From NCBI GenBank assembly GCA_017647405.1, contig JAGCKR010000060.1, positions 1 to 64,000 of the forward strand: a stretch of DNA of 64,000 bases, written 5' to 3'. Made by a program: the position numbers and the translations under genes. The notes under the pieces were generated by a model. That model did no database searches and was not told the DNA's origin. It was given only the letters and a program-made list of their open reading frames with translations. The stretch's first letter is position 1. Every line of letters begins with the position of its first letter. This document shows positions 1 to 9,610 of this stretch, one piece after another. Origin of the DNA: Alphaproteobacteria bacterium (lineage in GTDB: Bacteria > Pseudomonadota > Alphaproteobacteria > CAAHEQ01 > UBA3637).

Positions 1-36
1 TCTCTCTCTCTCTCTCTTGCGCGCGCTCTCTCTTCT
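1..36. repeat. CT/GA and GC dinucleotide tract at the window edge
   Basis: Positions 1-17 are pure CT repeats, followed by a short GC run and more CT. The tract is in frame with the minus-strand glycosyltransferase gene. It could be a slippage-prone contingency tract or an artefact at the end of an assembled contig; the sequence alone does not decide. Confidence 0.6.
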
Positions 37-833
37 TGGTTTGGAGAATTACATATTTTTTTTAAGCCACTTAACTGTGCCCCAATAATTGGGATTTTCC
101 AATCATATCCTAAGATATAAAAATGGGTCTTTTTCCCGTCCAAAAGTTTTTTGTTTTTTTGATAATCAAATCCAGTCAAATCAAAGAGAGTTTGTTTATC
201 TGTCTCAGAGAGGGTTTTGGCAATTTTTTGAAAATCAATCCGAACTAAATTGGTTTTTTCATGCATTTGGTGAAAGTTATGACATTTGGAATGCGGTGTT
301 TTCCCAGAGCATAACTTTTTTTCATTTCCCCAATAATAAAAGGTTGGTTTAATAGGGCTTGTTGCGAAAATATTTAAGTTGTCTTGGTCCCACCAAAAAC
401 GACCACTTGAATCTTCATAAGCATGAATAGATTTTATTTTGTTCTTTGTGAGTGGATGGGTTGTTAAAAATCGATAGACATTTGGATGCCATAAATTAAA
501 GTGGAGATGAAGATGAACGTTTTTTTCTTTATTTGTTTCAATTAATTTTTTTAACGTAAGAAAAAAAGTTGATTGCTCGTTGAAAGCAAATTTTTGTGTT
601 TGTGTAAAAAAAGAGTTTTTGAATTTTGATTGATGAATATGTCTATAATAACGATTCCAATTAGCAATTTTATAATCTTTATCAGGTTGTTTAATAAAAT
701 CACGCATTTGCAATAAAGCAGGTGTTGTGGCTGGATCGGCATAAATATGGATGTTTACATTTTTTTGTGGCAGGAAATGAACGAGCCCACAACAGCAAAA
801 AATAATGAAAATTTTAAGTTGTAACTTTCTCAT
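1..833 (-). CDS. GT80-family sialyltransferase-like protein (3' end outside window)
   Basis: An open frame starts at ATG 833 and runs without a stop to the left edge (277 codons seen). Residues 8-22 are hydrophobic, like a signal or anchor. The rest follows the Pasteurella multocida GT80 sialyltransferase (PmST1) as I remember it: a start like NIHIYADPATTPALLQM, an HLHLHFNLWHP strand, an AYEDSSG motif whose D141 matches the PmST1 general base, a LTGFDY segment and a GYDWK segment whose W245 matches PmST1 W270. The C-terminal half, which should carry HP, E and SS residues, lies outside. The last dozen codons are a (GA)n / (GC)n tract giving Arg/Glu/Ala repeats, unlike the family. The expected role is transfer of sialic acid from CMP-sialic acid to a surface glycan; the acceptor is unknown. 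Confidence 0.8.
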   Translation of the reverse strand, partial: MRKLQLKIFIIFCCCGLVHFLPQKNVNIHIYADPATTPALLQMRDFIKQPDKDYKIANWNRYYRHIHQSKFKNSFFTQTQKFAFNEQSTFFLTLKKLIETNKEKNVHLHLHFNLWHPNVYRFLTTHPLTKNKIKSIHAYEDSSGRFWWDQDNLNIFATSPIKPTFYYWGNEKKLCSGKTPHSKCHNFHQMHEKTNLVRIDFQKIAKTLSETDKQTLFDLTGFDYQKNKKLLDGKKTHFYILGYDWKIPIIGAQLSGLKKICNSPNQEERARARERER

Positions 834-891
834 ATCTAGAAGATTATTTTAAAACAAAAATAAATTCAAGTTTTTTTATCTGAAAAAGCGG

Positions 892-919
892 TTGCATTTT
901 TTTTAAAAATAAGTAAAAT
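892..919 (+). promoter_or_regulatory. Probable promoter of frr
   Basis: TTGCAT (892-897), 16 bp spacer, TAAAAT (914-919), 36 bp before the frr start. It lies in the gap between the divergent glycosyltransferase gene and frr. Confidence 0.45.
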
Positions 920-955
920 AATCTTATTATTTTTATTTTAACAAAAGGATTAATG

Positions 956-1516
956 ATGTCATATTCAGAAATTAAACAAGATATGCAAGAGCGTTTGGAA
1001 AAAACAAAAGACTCTCTTAAAAAGGATTTTTCCGGTCTTCGGACGGGTAGGGCGACAACCGCTTTATTAGATGGTGTGATGGTTGAATCTTATGGGGCTA
1101 TTGTGCCGTTAAATCAGGTTGGTAATGTTGCTGTTTCCGATGCCAGAATGTTAACGGTTTCCGTTTGGGATAAATCTATGATTAAGAAAGTTGAAAAAGC
1201 CATCGTAGAAGCTGGTCTCGGATTAAATCCGATGAATGATGGTGTCGTGATTCGGATTCCTATTCCTCCATTATCTGAGGAACGTCGTATTGAATTGATT
1301 AAGATTGCCGGTAAATATACGGAAACGGCTCGCGTATCTGTTCGTAATTTGCGTCGTGATGCTTTAGATGGAATTAAAAAACTTAAAAATGATAATGCTA
1401 TTACGGAAGATGAACAAAAGCGTTATGAAACAGAAATTCAAAAATTAACAGATGAAGGTATTAAAGCATTGGATGATGCTTTGAAAGCTAAAGAAGTTGA
1501 AATCAAACAGATTTAA
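956..1516 (+). CDS. frr: Ribosome recycling factor
   Basis: Cytosolic factor that, with EF-G, splits post-termination ribosomes. The 186-residue product has the full family length and the typical sequence (FSGLRTGRATTALLDGV near residues 25-41, IPIPPLSEERR near 100). Two ATGs stand in tandem at 953 and 956; the AAAGGA at 944-949 is better spaced for 956. The usual alphaproteobacterial neighbours pyrH and uppS are absent; upstream is a glycosyltransferase gene, and a strong terminator follows, so frr is a single-gene transcript here. Confidence 0.97.
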   Translation: MSYSEIKQDMQERLEKTKDSLKKDFSGLRTGRATTALLDGVMVESYGAIVPLNQVGNVAVSDARMLTVSVWDKSMIKKVEKAIVEAGLGLNPMNDGVVIRIPIPPLSEERRIELIKIAGKYTETARVSVRNLRRDALDGIKKLKNDNAITEDEQKRYETEIQKLTDEGIKALDDALKAKEVEIKQI

Positions 1517-1536
1517 TTTGTTGATAAGGAATAAGA

Positions 1537-1566
1537 AAAGCGACTTTTAGAAGTCGCTTTTTTTTA
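1537..1566. terminator. Terminator after frr
   Basis: Perfect 10-bp stem AAAGCGACTT / AAGTCGCTTT with a TTAG loop, then a T-run. An A-run on the left lets it also serve the convergent minus-strand gene. Confidence 0.9.
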
Positions 1567-1605
1567 TATTTAAAATATTCGTTAATCTATAAAATTTTGG
1601 TTTTT

Positions 1606-2790
1606 TTATTTTGTTTTTGAATCGATCTGTTGATTAATATTATATTCAAAAACAGTAGATGATTGACCATTATTTAAGATTGTTCCCGTTGCCAGATATC
1701 TGTCATTTCTGTTTGTGATTAGTTTACCTGCTTGGTCTAAAATGGCAACCGGTGTGCTGTCTGCGCTTGGTCGATGCTCGAGTTTAATAGATGTTTCTTT
1801 TTCAACACTGACTTGTTGGTCTTTTTCAGAATTTGAAGAATTGCCTGAATTTGAAGAGCTACCTGAATTTGATGTTCCACCAGATGACTTTGTTGTTTCT
1901 TCCTCATCTGATCCAAATAAGTTTAACTCTTTCCCCATATAATACACGCCATATGTTAAGGCGCCGGTGATGGCTGCATCTTTTAACCAATTTAAACCAA
2001 CTTCACCAACTTTTCCCCATTCACCTTCAATCATATATCCGATTGTTTTAAAAAGACCTGAAATACATCCACCGATCATATTAATGGCTTTTTTTAACAT
2101 ATCTACAGGCATTAAATCAGCAATAGAACCGAATAAAGAATTGTCAATCCAATTACCAGCAGATAAAAAGAAGTTTCTGTCATCAGTTGATCCATTGGCT
2201 TGAGTGAGTGCGTTGCCTTTATCCGTTAAATTTGAAAATCTTGAAACACCATTAGCAACATTTCCCATGCCTCTGGATATATCGGAGACGCTATCAGCAC
2301 CGGATAATGTGTTGATGCCTCTTCCGAGTTGATTGACGCCACCGGTAATATTCGTTGTGCTGCTGGAACCTAACCTTGCAGCTCCGGCTAAACCGGAGAT
2401 TGTTCCGGCAACACTGATATTGCTGGCAGCCGGTTGTGCATTTTGATACGTTGTAGCTGGCATGGCAGCGGCTGTTGCTTGTTTTTGTTGAAGTAATGGA
2501 GCTGATGCTTGAAGAATGGAATCAAATTCATTCGCAGATAAGCGAAGAGCATTTGAAGCAATCATTGGTGTTGGAGTGTTATAAACTATTTGTCGTTGCT
2601 CCGGAGTTGTTGCATCGGTTATATCAATTAAAAAAAGAGCGGTTCCGTTTTGTTGTTGAACAACCGGATTTAAAACCTGATTAACCTGATCGATAGATAA
2701 CGCAACCTGCTCACCCGTTTCACGAGTGAGGACCAGAACATTGCTTCCGTTAATTTGTTGCCAACTTGATTGAACTGTTCCCGTTGTCAT
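1606..2790 (-). CDS. Hypothetical protein with Ser/Asn/Gly-rich linker
   Basis: Not recognised. The 394-residue product has no signal peptide. Residues 1-75 look like a compact beta-rich domain (VLVLTRETGEQVALSIDQV), 80-200 are low-complexity Ala/Gly/Ser/Asn, 215-290 contain amphipathic or weakly hydrophobic helices (LKKAINMIGGCISGLFKTIGYMI, then DAAITGALTYGVYYMG), 300-325 form a Ser/Gly/Asn-only linker after an acidic patch, and the last 65 form a second small beta-rich module. It stands alone between the frr terminator and the transglutaminase-like gene. The Gln/Asn/Ser-rich style recurs in the small proteins at 13189 and 49893. Confidence 0.6.
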   Translation of the reverse strand: MTTGTVQSSWQQINGSNVLVLTRETGEQVALSIDQVNQVLNPVVQQQNGTALFLIDITDATTPEQRQIVYNTPTPMIASNALRLSANEFDSILQASAPLLQQKQATAAAMPATTYQNAQPAASNISVAGTISGLAGAARLGSSSTTNITGGVNQLGRGINTLSGADSVSDISRGMGNVANGVSRFSNLTDKGNALTQANGSTDDRNFFLSAGNWIDNSLFGSIADLMPVDMLKKAINMIGGCISGLFKTIGYMIEGEWGKVGEVGLNWLKDAAITGALTYGVYYMGKELNLFGSDEEETTKSSGGTSNSGSSSNSGNSSNSEKDQQVSVEKETSIKLEHRPSADSTPVAILDQAGKLITNRNDRYLATGTILNNGQSSTVFEYNINQQIDSKTK

Positions 2791-2871
2791 TTTATTGCCC
2801 TTTCTTTCATCTTTTTAATAATTATAGCTTATTTTTTATTTTTCGTCAAGGAAATTCAAAATCAACAACAA

Positions 2872-3633
2872 TCATCGGTTTAAAAATTTATTAAAGGAAT
2901 ATGGTTTTTTTAAAAATTGATAAGATTCATCAAACGGATAATGTGTTTTAATCATATTTTTGGGTTTGGCATTAAAAAAATCCATATCAAGCGAAGAGTT
3001 CTTTTTTGAAAGTTTTTTTGTTTTATTTTGTTCTAAAACACGTTTCATCCGTTTTTCAGATTGAATGTTTTTATAGGCGTATTTTTCCCCTTTAATCATC
3101 CAGTAAGTATCAACCAAAATCCATTTATCATCAATTTTAACCGCGTTCCATGCTGATTTATATCGTTCAAGAGAAGAATCTGGTCGTCCGCTCAGCATTT
3201 GAGAAGCTTGTTTGATGGCTTTTTGTTCTTTTCTTTTAACGCTGAAGGATTCAATGTTTTTGCCTGCATACCCCTCGATAATGATAACTTCTAATCCAAT
3301 AGCAGAACACATCTGTTGGTATAAATCAGCAAAATCATAACTGTCACCGACTTTTGTTTGTTGCATATTGTTTTCATAAGAGGCCGTGTATGTTTTATTT
3401 TTTTTGGCAGCATTATCTTTTTCTTTTTTCTTAAAGCCATCTCGTTCATAATGTTCAGCAATAAAAACAGCAATTTTTTCAGCTTTTTTTAAGGGGGTTT
3501 GAATACCTTTTGTTAAATCAAGGGATAATTGCTGAAGCGATTGATCTATTGAAACATGATCGTTTGTTTCAGCAACGCAAAGAAATGGTAGATAAAAGAG
3601 AAAAAATAAAAAAAGATAGTGTATGATTTTCAT
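2872..3633 (-). CDS. Secreted transglutaminase-like protein, catalytic residues lost
   Basis: The 253-residue product starts with a signal peptide ending near CVAET. Residues 93-175 fit the transglutaminase-like / KY-type core: VGDSYDFADLYQQMCSAIGL, then SAWNAVKIDDKWILVDTYW. Active members have Cys-x-Gly-Tyr and His-Ala-Trp-Asn; here the nucleophile position reads Asp/Ser (GDSY) and the His is Ser (SAWN), while the third-triad Asp (LVDTYW) remains. It is therefore probably a binding or scaffold module in the periplasm. ATG 3633 is preferred to the TTG at 3645, which has no better ribosome site and gives a worse signal peptide. The gene follows the LOG gene 12 bp on and is likely co-transcribed with it. 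Confidence 0.7.
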   Translation of the reverse strand: MKIIHYLFLFFLFYLPFLCVAETNDHVSIDQSLQQLSLDLTKGIQTPLKKAEKIAVFIAEHYERDGFKKKEKDNAAKKNKTYTASYENNMQQTKVGDSYDFADLYQQMCSAIGLEVIIIEGYAGKNIESFSVKRKEQKAIKQASQMLSGRPDSSLERYKSAWNAVKIDDKWILVDTYWMIKGEKYAYKNIQSEKRMKRVLEQNKTKKLSKKNSSLDMDFFNAKPKNMIKTHYPFDESYQFLKKPYSFNKFLNR

Positions 3634-3645
3634 AAATATAACCAA

Positions 3646-4716
3646 CTATAAAAATGTTTTTTTGTTTTTGTATCTGTGTTTTAATCTTTGTAGTTTATCA
3701 CTAACATTTGCAGTATCTTTTCCGGCTTTAGCTAATCGTTCATAAAGACGTTCAATTTCTTTACTTAAATAAGCCTTTTCAATATCTTCTTCTAAGGCAC
3801 GCTGTTTTTCAATATCTCCTTTATTCAAAACGGTTTCAATCATTTTTAAAATATCTTTTGTTGTTTGTTCGGGATTTGTTTGGCGTTGGTGAATAATATA
3901 AGGAAGAAGATAAACTAATCTATTTAAAATGGATTTTGCATGCGTTGGATTTTTATTAATTTCTGACTTGTAAAACAGATCGATCATGTCAAAAGCTACC
4001 AATGCCTCAAAACTATCATCAACAACAATAAATGGAATGTTGCTGGCAAAGCCTTCTTTTTGAATTTCTTTTAAATATTCAAGAAGATGATAGAAAAAAC
4101 CTTGAACATTGAAAAGAATAAATGGTTTAAAGTTTAAAAAGCCGTCTTGCATGGCAACGCAATCATAAGCAAGTTCATCTAGTGTTCCAACACCTCCTGG
4201 TGCAAAAATAACGAAATCAGCGCCTAGAAGTTGTTGTTTTCTTTCTTCTAATGTATGAGAGACGATGATATCGGAAACTTCATCAATGATACTATCGCTC
4301 TGATAAAGAGCTAAATATTCTTTGGTTGTAACGGCATGAATAACTTTATCGGTTGAAAGTTTTTGATTGGTTTCGCTCCAGCCGGTTAAAACACCTCTGG
4401 CAACAGCTCCCATAATGCCTTTGGAGGAAAGTCCAAAATCAAGGCGATATCTCTTTTTGCCGATTTGTCGCCCAAGAGCAAAGGCTTCGTCCTCATAGAT
4501 GGCATCTTTGCCGGATCTGGATCCGCCGGCAACAAAAACCCTTGTTAATCCTTGTTTGTTTTGATCAATGAATGCTTTAACGGCTTTGCTTTTTTTTATT
4601 GTGTTTGGGCTCTTTCTGGCTGCACGTTCCATTAAAGCCGAACCACGGATTAAAGAAAGTTTATTGCCTGACAATGTTTTTTCTTTTGTTTTAGTTTTTG
4701 GTGCTGTTGTTTTCAT
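3646..4716 (-). CDS. LOG-family (lysine decarboxylase-like) nucleotide phosphoribohydrolase
   Basis: The LOG / TIGR00730-type Rossmann fold is shown by VFVAGGSRSGKD near residue 60, GLSSKGIMGAVARG near 95-108 and the signature PGGVGTLDEL near 175. Family members hydrolyse nucleoside 5'-monophosphates of the cytokinin riboside type; the physiological substrate in bacteria is usually unknown. At 356 residues it is longer than plain LOG proteins, with a basic N-terminal extension of about 55 residues and a charged helical C-terminal tail (KGDIEKQRALEEDIEKAYLS). No signal peptide. It is first of a probable two-gene minus-strand unit. Confidence 0.8.
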   Translation of the reverse strand: MKTTAPKTKTKEKTLSGNKLSLIRGSALMERAARKSPNTIKKSKAVKAFIDQNKQGLTRVFVAGGSRSGKDAIYEDEAFALGRQIGKKRYRLDFGLSSKGIMGAVARGVLTGWSETNQKLSTDKVIHAVTTKEYLALYQSDSIIDEVSDIIVSHTLEERKQQLLGADFVIFAPGGVGTLDELAYDCVAMQDGFLNFKPFILFNVQGFFYHLLEYLKEIQKEGFASNIPFIVVDDSFEALVAFDMIDLFYKSEINKNPTHAKSILNRLVYLLPYIIHQRQTNPEQTTKDILKMIETVLNKGDIEKQRALEEDIEKAYLSKEIERLYERLAKAGKDTANVSDKLQRLKHRYKNKKTFL

Positions 4717-4811
4717 TTGCCCCCCAGTTTAAAAAAAGTATAATTACTTATAGACTTTTAAAATAAAAAATGCTACATCTTTTTTAAAAGAATGAAAAAA
4801 AGGAGCTCCTC

Positions 4812-5960
4812 ATGACTAAAGAAAAAGTTTCAAAATCGTCTCGGTTAAAAAAAATTTTTATTGCATTTATTATTTTGGGCGTTTTGACGGGTGGATATGC
4901 TATTTATAAGTATATGTCTCAACCGACGGTTCATCAAATGCCGGTAACTGCGGTTGATGTTTTAAAAGTTGATTTGTCAGAAGTTTATCCAGAAGTTAGT
5001 TTTGTTGCCAAAATTGAATCTCAGGAAAAAGTTGCGTTACGGGCTCGCGTTCAAGGTTTTTTGCATGAGCGGTTGTTTAAAGAAGGGGATATGATTACAA
5101 AAGATCAGCCTCTTTTTGTGATTGAAAAGGTTAATTTTGAAGCAACAGTTCGTGAAGCTGAAGCCAATGTGGCAAAGGCTGCGGCGCAAGTTAAAAATAA
5201 AAAAGCACAATATGAGAGGGCTCAAAAATTATATAAAACAAAAGATGTTTCTGGATCAAAGCTTGATGAAGAAGAGGCCGCCTTTTCTTCGGCAGAGGCT
5301 ACATTGGCCGAAGCCAAAGCCAAACTAGATTTGGCCAAAAAGGATTTAGAGTATACAACGATTGTTTCGCCCATGGATGGTCGAATTGGTGAATCGGTTT
5401 ATTCTGTCGGAGAATTAATCGGTCCAAATTCAGGAGTTCTTGCTGAAATTGTTGCTGTTAATCCGATTGATGCTGTTTTTGCCGTGAGTGAAAATGAGCT
5501 TTTGTCCTTGCGCAAAAATTTTGAAAACAGTGGTGGTGTTGAGGTAAAATTTATTATGTCTGATGGAACGGTTTATCCCGAAACCGGAAAAATTAATTTT
5601 ATTGACGTCACGATTGATGAGGCGATGAATACGCTTAAAATCAAAGCATCTTTTCCAAATCCTTTAAATCAGTTAATTTCCGGACAATATGGTCGTGTAT
5701 CGATTAAAAGTAATCAACCGATTAAGTCTGTTGTTATCCCGATGAAAGCTGTTCAACAAGATATGCAAAGGGCTTATGTTTATGTTGTCAACAAAGATAA
5801 TAAAGTGGAAAAAAGAGATGTTGTTCGTGGCGTTGAATTGGAAGGGTTTAGAGTTGAAATCACATCGGGTTTAACTGTTGGTGATGTGATTGTGACGGAA
5901 GGATTCCAAAAAATTGCCCCGAATATGACGGTAAATCCTCAAAGTTCAAAAGGAGAATAG
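4812..5960 (+). CDS. RND efflux periplasmic adaptor (AcrA/MexA type)
   Basis: Membrane-fusion protein linking an inner-membrane RND pump to an outer-membrane channel. Residues 14-32 form an uncleaved-looking anchor with no lipobox, unlike AcrA. A lipoyl half (ALRARVQGFLHERLFKEGD), a coiled-coil hairpin rich in Ala/Lys/Glu (about 105-180), the second lipoyl half (TIVSPMDGRIGESVYSVGELI) and beta-barrel / membrane-proximal domains follow in order; 382 residues is the normal length. GGAGCTCCTC precedes ATG 4812. The pump gene starts 3 bp after the stop, so they form one operon. No TolC gene is in the window. Confidence 0.92.
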   Translation: MTKEKVSKSSRLKKIFIAFIILGVLTGGYAIYKYMSQPTVHQMPVTAVDVLKVDLSEVYPEVSFVAKIESQEKVALRARVQGFLHERLFKEGDMITKDQPLFVIEKVNFEATVREAEANVAKAAAQVKNKKAQYERAQKLYKTKDVSGSKLDEEEAAFSSAEATLAEAKAKLDLAKKDLEYTTIVSPMDGRIGESVYSVGELIGPNSGVLAEIVAVNPIDAVFAVSENELLSLRKNFENSGGVEVKFIMSDGTVYPETGKINFIDVTIDEAMNTLKIKASFPNPLNQLISGQYGRVSIKSNQPIKSVVIPMKAVQQDMQRAYVYVVNKDNKVEKRDVVRGVELEGFRVEITSGLTVGDVIVTEGFQKIAPNMTVNPQSSKGE

Positions 5961-5963
5961 GTC

Positions 5964-8900
5964 ATGATTTCGGATGCTTTTATTAAACGACCGCGCTTAG
6001 CAACGGTTTTGTCTGTTGTGATTGTTTTGGCAGGGCTTCTTTGTATGAGTGCAATGCCGGTGGAGCAATATCCGAATATTGTGCCTCCTTCTGTTTCTGT
6101 TTCTGCTGTTTATCCAGGGGCTAGTGCAGATGTTGTTGAATCAACGGTGGCGCAACAAATTGAATCAGTTGTAAATGGTGTGGAAGATATGCTTTATATG
6201 TCTTCAACCAGTAGCGACGATGGTTCATACAGTTTATCAGTTACTTTTAACATTGGAACGGATCCGAATATTGCCGCTGTTAATGTTCAAAACAGATTGA
6301 AACAAGTTGAAAGCACTTTGCCGGCGGAAGTTTTGAAACAAGGGGTAAATGTTCAATCAAAAATGCCCTCTATGTTGCAGATTTTTACAATTTCTTCATC
6401 CAATCCGGCCTATGATGATGTTTTCTTAACAAATTATACATTGATTAATGTTAAAGATGAGTTGTCCAGAACAAGTGGGGTAGGTGATGTGAGAGTTTTC
6501 TCAACACTTGATTATTCCATGCGTGTTTGGTTGGATAGTGATAAACTCAAAAGTTTAAAACTCTCAACAAATGAAGTTTTAGCAGCCATTAAAGGACAAA
6601 ACCTTCAAGGATCATTAGGTCGTATTGGGGTGATGCCGTCAACACCGGATCAACAATTCCAATTTTCATTGACAACGCAAGGTCGTTTAGCCACACCTGA
6701 AGAATTTGGGGATATTGTAATCAGAGCGAATACTGATGGCTCTTATCTCTATTTAAAGGATATTGCCCGTATTGAATTGGCCTCAAAATCTGAAGAAATG
6801 CGTGCAATGTATAATGGTCAGCCGGCTGTGGGTCTTGCTATTTTCCAAGCACCGGGTTCAAATGCGGTTGCTGTTGCCAGTGCTGTTAATAAAAAGGTTG
6901 TTGAACTTCAAAAGAAAATGCCGGCTGAAATTCAATTTAACACGGTTTTTAACAATGCAAAGTTTGTGGAGGATTCGTTAGCCGAAATTTTCCAAACAAT
7001 CGTGGAAGCTTTTGTTTTGATTGTTTTGGTAACATATCTTTTCTTGGGGACTTTTAGAGCAACAATTATTCCAACAATTGCAATTCCTGTTTCATTAATT
7101 GGGGCTTTTATCGGTATGACGCTTTTTGGTGTGACCGCAAATACCATTTCGTTATTAGCCTTAGTGCTTGCGATTGGTATTGTTGTGGATGATGCCATTG
7201 TGGTTGTGGAAGATGTTGAAACCGTTATGCATGAAAATCCGGATCTTTTGCCTCATGAAGCCGTTTCAAAATCAATGAACAGAATTACAGCCCCGATTAT
7301 AGCTATTACCTTGGTTTTATTGGCTGTGTTTGTTCCTGTTGCATTTACTCCTGGAATTTCTGGGCTCTTATATAGTCAGTTTGCTATTGCAATTTCCGCT
7401 GCTATGGTGATTTCGGGGATTAACTCTTTAACCTTATCTCCTGCTGTTGCTGCCGTTATCATGCGTGCAAATGATAAGCCGTTCAAGATTGTTCAAAAAG
7501 TGATGGATTTTATTGATAGATGTAGACACGGATATTCCTCTGTTGTTAAAAAAACAATTAATTATTCCGTTTTTTCACTTTTAGCCATTGCTTTGTTTGG
7601 TATGGCGGCTTGGGGCTTTATGAAAGCAACACCATCTGGCTTTTTACCTGCGGAAGATCAGGGGGTTTTCTTAATGGAAGTTCAATTACCTTCCGGTGCA
7701 TCTTGGAATAGAACGGAAAAGGTGATGAAACAGGTTGCTGAGCGTTTTAAACAATTTCCTGAAATTGATACCTATATGGCAATTATCGGATTTGGGATGA
7801 TGAGTGGTGTGCAATCTTCCTCAAACGGATTTTTTGCTGTTCAGTTAAAACCTTATTCTGAACGCCAGGGTGAGGGGCAAGATGTAAACAGTTTAATTGC
7901 TAAAATTTATCAGGCAACCATGGATATTAAGGAAGCAAAAATGTTTCCGTTTAATATGCCGGCGATTTCAGGTATCAGTATGACATCAGATGCTGAATAT
8001 GTTTTGCAAAGTACGCAAGGGGATTCGCCAGAGCAAATTTTAAGCGTAGCCAACAAAATTATTCAGGCAGGGAGTCAAGACCCGAGATTGCAACGAGTTT
8101 CAACATTTTATACTGTTGACTCACCAAGAGTTGAAGTTATTGTAGATCGTAAGAAAGCATATGCTCTTGGTGTTGAAATTAGTGATATTTTTTCAACGAT
8201 GCAAACCATGCTAGGTGGAACATATGTGAATGATTTTAATCTATATGGCAGAACTTGGCAGGTAAATGTTCAAGGAGATATTCAAGATCGGCGCACATTA
8301 GAGGATATCTATAAAATTAATATTCGAAACAAAAAAGGTGAAATGGTTCCTCTTCGTTCATTGGTCACGGTTAAAAGAACGGTTGGGGCGCAATCTATTC
8401 AACGGTATAATAACTATCGTTCCGTTAAGTTGACGGCGGCACCGGCAGCGGGTTTAAGTTCCGGTTCTGCAATTCAGGCCTTGGAAGAAATATCAGAGCG
8501 TGTTTTACCGGCCGGTTATCAATATCAATGGACGGGAATGAGTTTGCAAGAACAAGAGGCTGGTGCTCAAACAGCTATTATCTTTGTGTTAGCCTTTTTG
8601 TTTGCTTATCTTTTCTTGGTTGCTTTATATGAAAGTTGGATTATTCCGGTGCCGGTGATGGTCTCAATTATTATCGGTTTGTTTGGAGCGGTTGGCTTTT
8701 TGTGGATGCGTTCCATCACAAACGATTTGTATGCGCAAGCAGGTATTATTGTGTTGATAGCGTTGGCGGCAAAAAATGCTATTTTGCTTGTTGAATTTGC
8801 AAAGGAGGAGCATGCCAATGGTGCCTCAATTAAAGAAGCAGCTGTTAACGGAGCGCATATGCGGTTTAGAGCCATTATGATGACGGCAATTGCAGCTCTT

Positions 8901-9128
8901 TTAGGCTTCTTACCATTGGTTATTTCATCTGGTGCAGGAGCTATGGCACGTCAAGCAATTGGATCTTCTATTTTTGGAGGATTGTTTGTTTCCTCATTTA
9001 TTGGGATTTTCTTTATTCCTGCGCTTTATGTGGTTTTTCAAACAATTGTTGAACGTTATTGGAATAAAAATAAATCGGTCACTCTTTTTGAGAGAAAATC
9101 AAAAAGAAAACAAGATAAATCTCAATAA
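5964..9128 (+). CDS. RND multidrug efflux pump (HAE1 family, AcrB-like)
   Basis: A proton-driven inner-membrane exporter of 1054 residues, the AcrB length. The N-terminal helix ([20 protein letters not shown]), the TM4 motif [15 protein letters not shown] with the proton-relay pair D409/D410, and the TM10 lysine K937 in [11 protein letters not shown] are all present, with two large periplasmic loops and 12 predicted membrane segments. It is translated with the adaptor gene upstream and followed 18 bp on by a prepilin-like gene. Substrate range cannot be read from sequence. Confidence 0.95.
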   Translation: MISDAFIKRPRLATVLSVVIVLAGLLCMSAMPVEQYPNIVPPSVSVSAVYPGASADVVESTVAQQIESVVNGVEDMLYMSSTSSDDGSYSLSVTFNIGTDPNIAAVNVQNRLKQVESTLPAEVLKQGVNVQSKMPSMLQIFTISSSNPAYDDVFLTNYTLINVKDELSRTSGVGDVRVFSTLDYSMRVWLDSDKLKSLKLSTNEVLAAIKGQNLQGSLGRIGVMPSTPDQQFQFSLTTQGRLATPEEFGDIVIRANTDGSYLYLKDIARIELASKSEEMRAMYNGQPAVGLAIFQAPGSNAVAVASAVNKKVVELQKKMPAEIQFNTVFNNAKFVEDSLAEIFQTIVEAFVLIVLVTYLFLGTFRATIIPTIAIPVSLIGAFIGMTLFGVTANTISLLALVLAIGIVVDDAIVVVEDVETVMHENPDLLPHEAVSKSMNRITAPIIAITLVLLAVFVPVAFTPGISGLLYSQFAIAISAAMVISGINSLTLSPAVAAVIMRANDKPFKIVQKVMDFIDRCRHGYSSVVKKTINYSVFSLLAIALFGMAAWGFMKATPSGFLPAEDQGVFLMEVQLPSGASWNRTEKVMKQVAERFKQFPEIDTYMAIIGFGMMSGVQSSSNGFFAVQLKPYSERQGEGQDVNSLIAKIYQATMDIKEAKMFPFNMPAISGISMTSDAEYVLQSTQGDSPEQILSVANKIIQAGSQDPRLQRVSTFYTVDSPRVEVIVDRKKAYALGVEISDIFSTMQTMLGGTYVNDFNLYGRTWQVNVQGDIQDRRTLEDIYKINIRNKKGEMVPLRSLVTVKRTVGAQSIQRYNNYRSVKLTAAPAAGLSSGSAIQALEEISERVLPAGYQYQWTGMSLQEQEAGAQTAIIFVLAFLFAYLFLVALYESWIIPVPVMVSIIIGLFGAVGFLWMRSITNDLYAQAGIIVLIALAAKNAILLVEFAKEEHANGASIKEAAVNGAHMRFRAIMMTAIAALLGFLPLVISSGAGAMARQAIGSSIFGGLFVSSFIGIFFIPALYVVFQTIVERYWNKNKSVTLFERKSKRKQDKSQ

Positions 9129-9146
9129 AACTGAGAAGGAGTTCAA

Positions 9147-9590
9147 ATGAATTTTTTAAGAAAAGATGAAAAAGGCAGAACATTGGTTGAGATGATTGGT
9201 GTTATCTCTATTATCAGTCTTCTAACAGTGGTATCTATTGGCGGTTATAATTATATAACAAGGAAGTGGAAAGAGAATCTTATTGAGGATGCGCTTTTAA
9301 AAACGCTACTTGTTGTTGATGGTGCTCAGGTTAGATCTATGACTGCTTTAAATAGATTTTTGACACAATCAATGAAGGGTATTAAAGCGGAGGCTTCAAA
9401 GATTTATACTTGCGGAGACCTTCAAACAAGAAGAAATCCTTATTGTTATCAGATTAAATTTTCAAATCTTGATGAAAATATAGTGTCTTACTTTAAAGAT
9501 TCAGAAGAAACAACATATCGTGTAAATCAAAATACATCAAAAGATAAAACGCTTTTTATTGAATTTTCATCCAATAAAAATTTGAATTGA
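9147..9590 (+). CDS. Type IV prepilin-like protein
   Basis: The 147-residue product starts with a class III signal: charged MNFLRKDEKG, the cleavage-type junction G10-R11, a Glu at mature position 5 (RTLVE) and a 20-residue hydrophobic helix (MIGVISIISLLTVVSIGGY). Arg rather than Phe at mature position 1 is unusual. The C-terminal domain carries two Cys (CGDL and PYCYQ) that could form a disulfide. AAGGAG lies before ATG 9147. It sits 18 bp behind the RND pump gene with no visible terminator between, an odd partner; no prepilin peptidase or assembly ATPase is nearby. Confidence 0.75.
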   Translation: MNFLRKDEKGRTLVEMIGVISIISLLTVVSIGGYNYITRKWKENLIEDALLKTLLVVDGAQVRSMTALNRFLTQSMKGIKAEASKIYTCGDLQTRRNPYCYQIKFSNLDENIVSYFKDSEETTYRVNQNTSKDKTLFIEFSSNKNLN

Positions 9591-9610
9591 TAAGTAAGAA
9601 TATTTTATAA

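Noticed and set aside
89-352. Plus-strand open frame of 87 codons at the left edge
   Set aside because: It is antisense to the minus-strand GT80-like gene, which has clear family motifs and codon character.
551-742. Minus-strand frame of 63 codons
   Set aside because: Out-of-frame shadow inside the same GT80-like gene.
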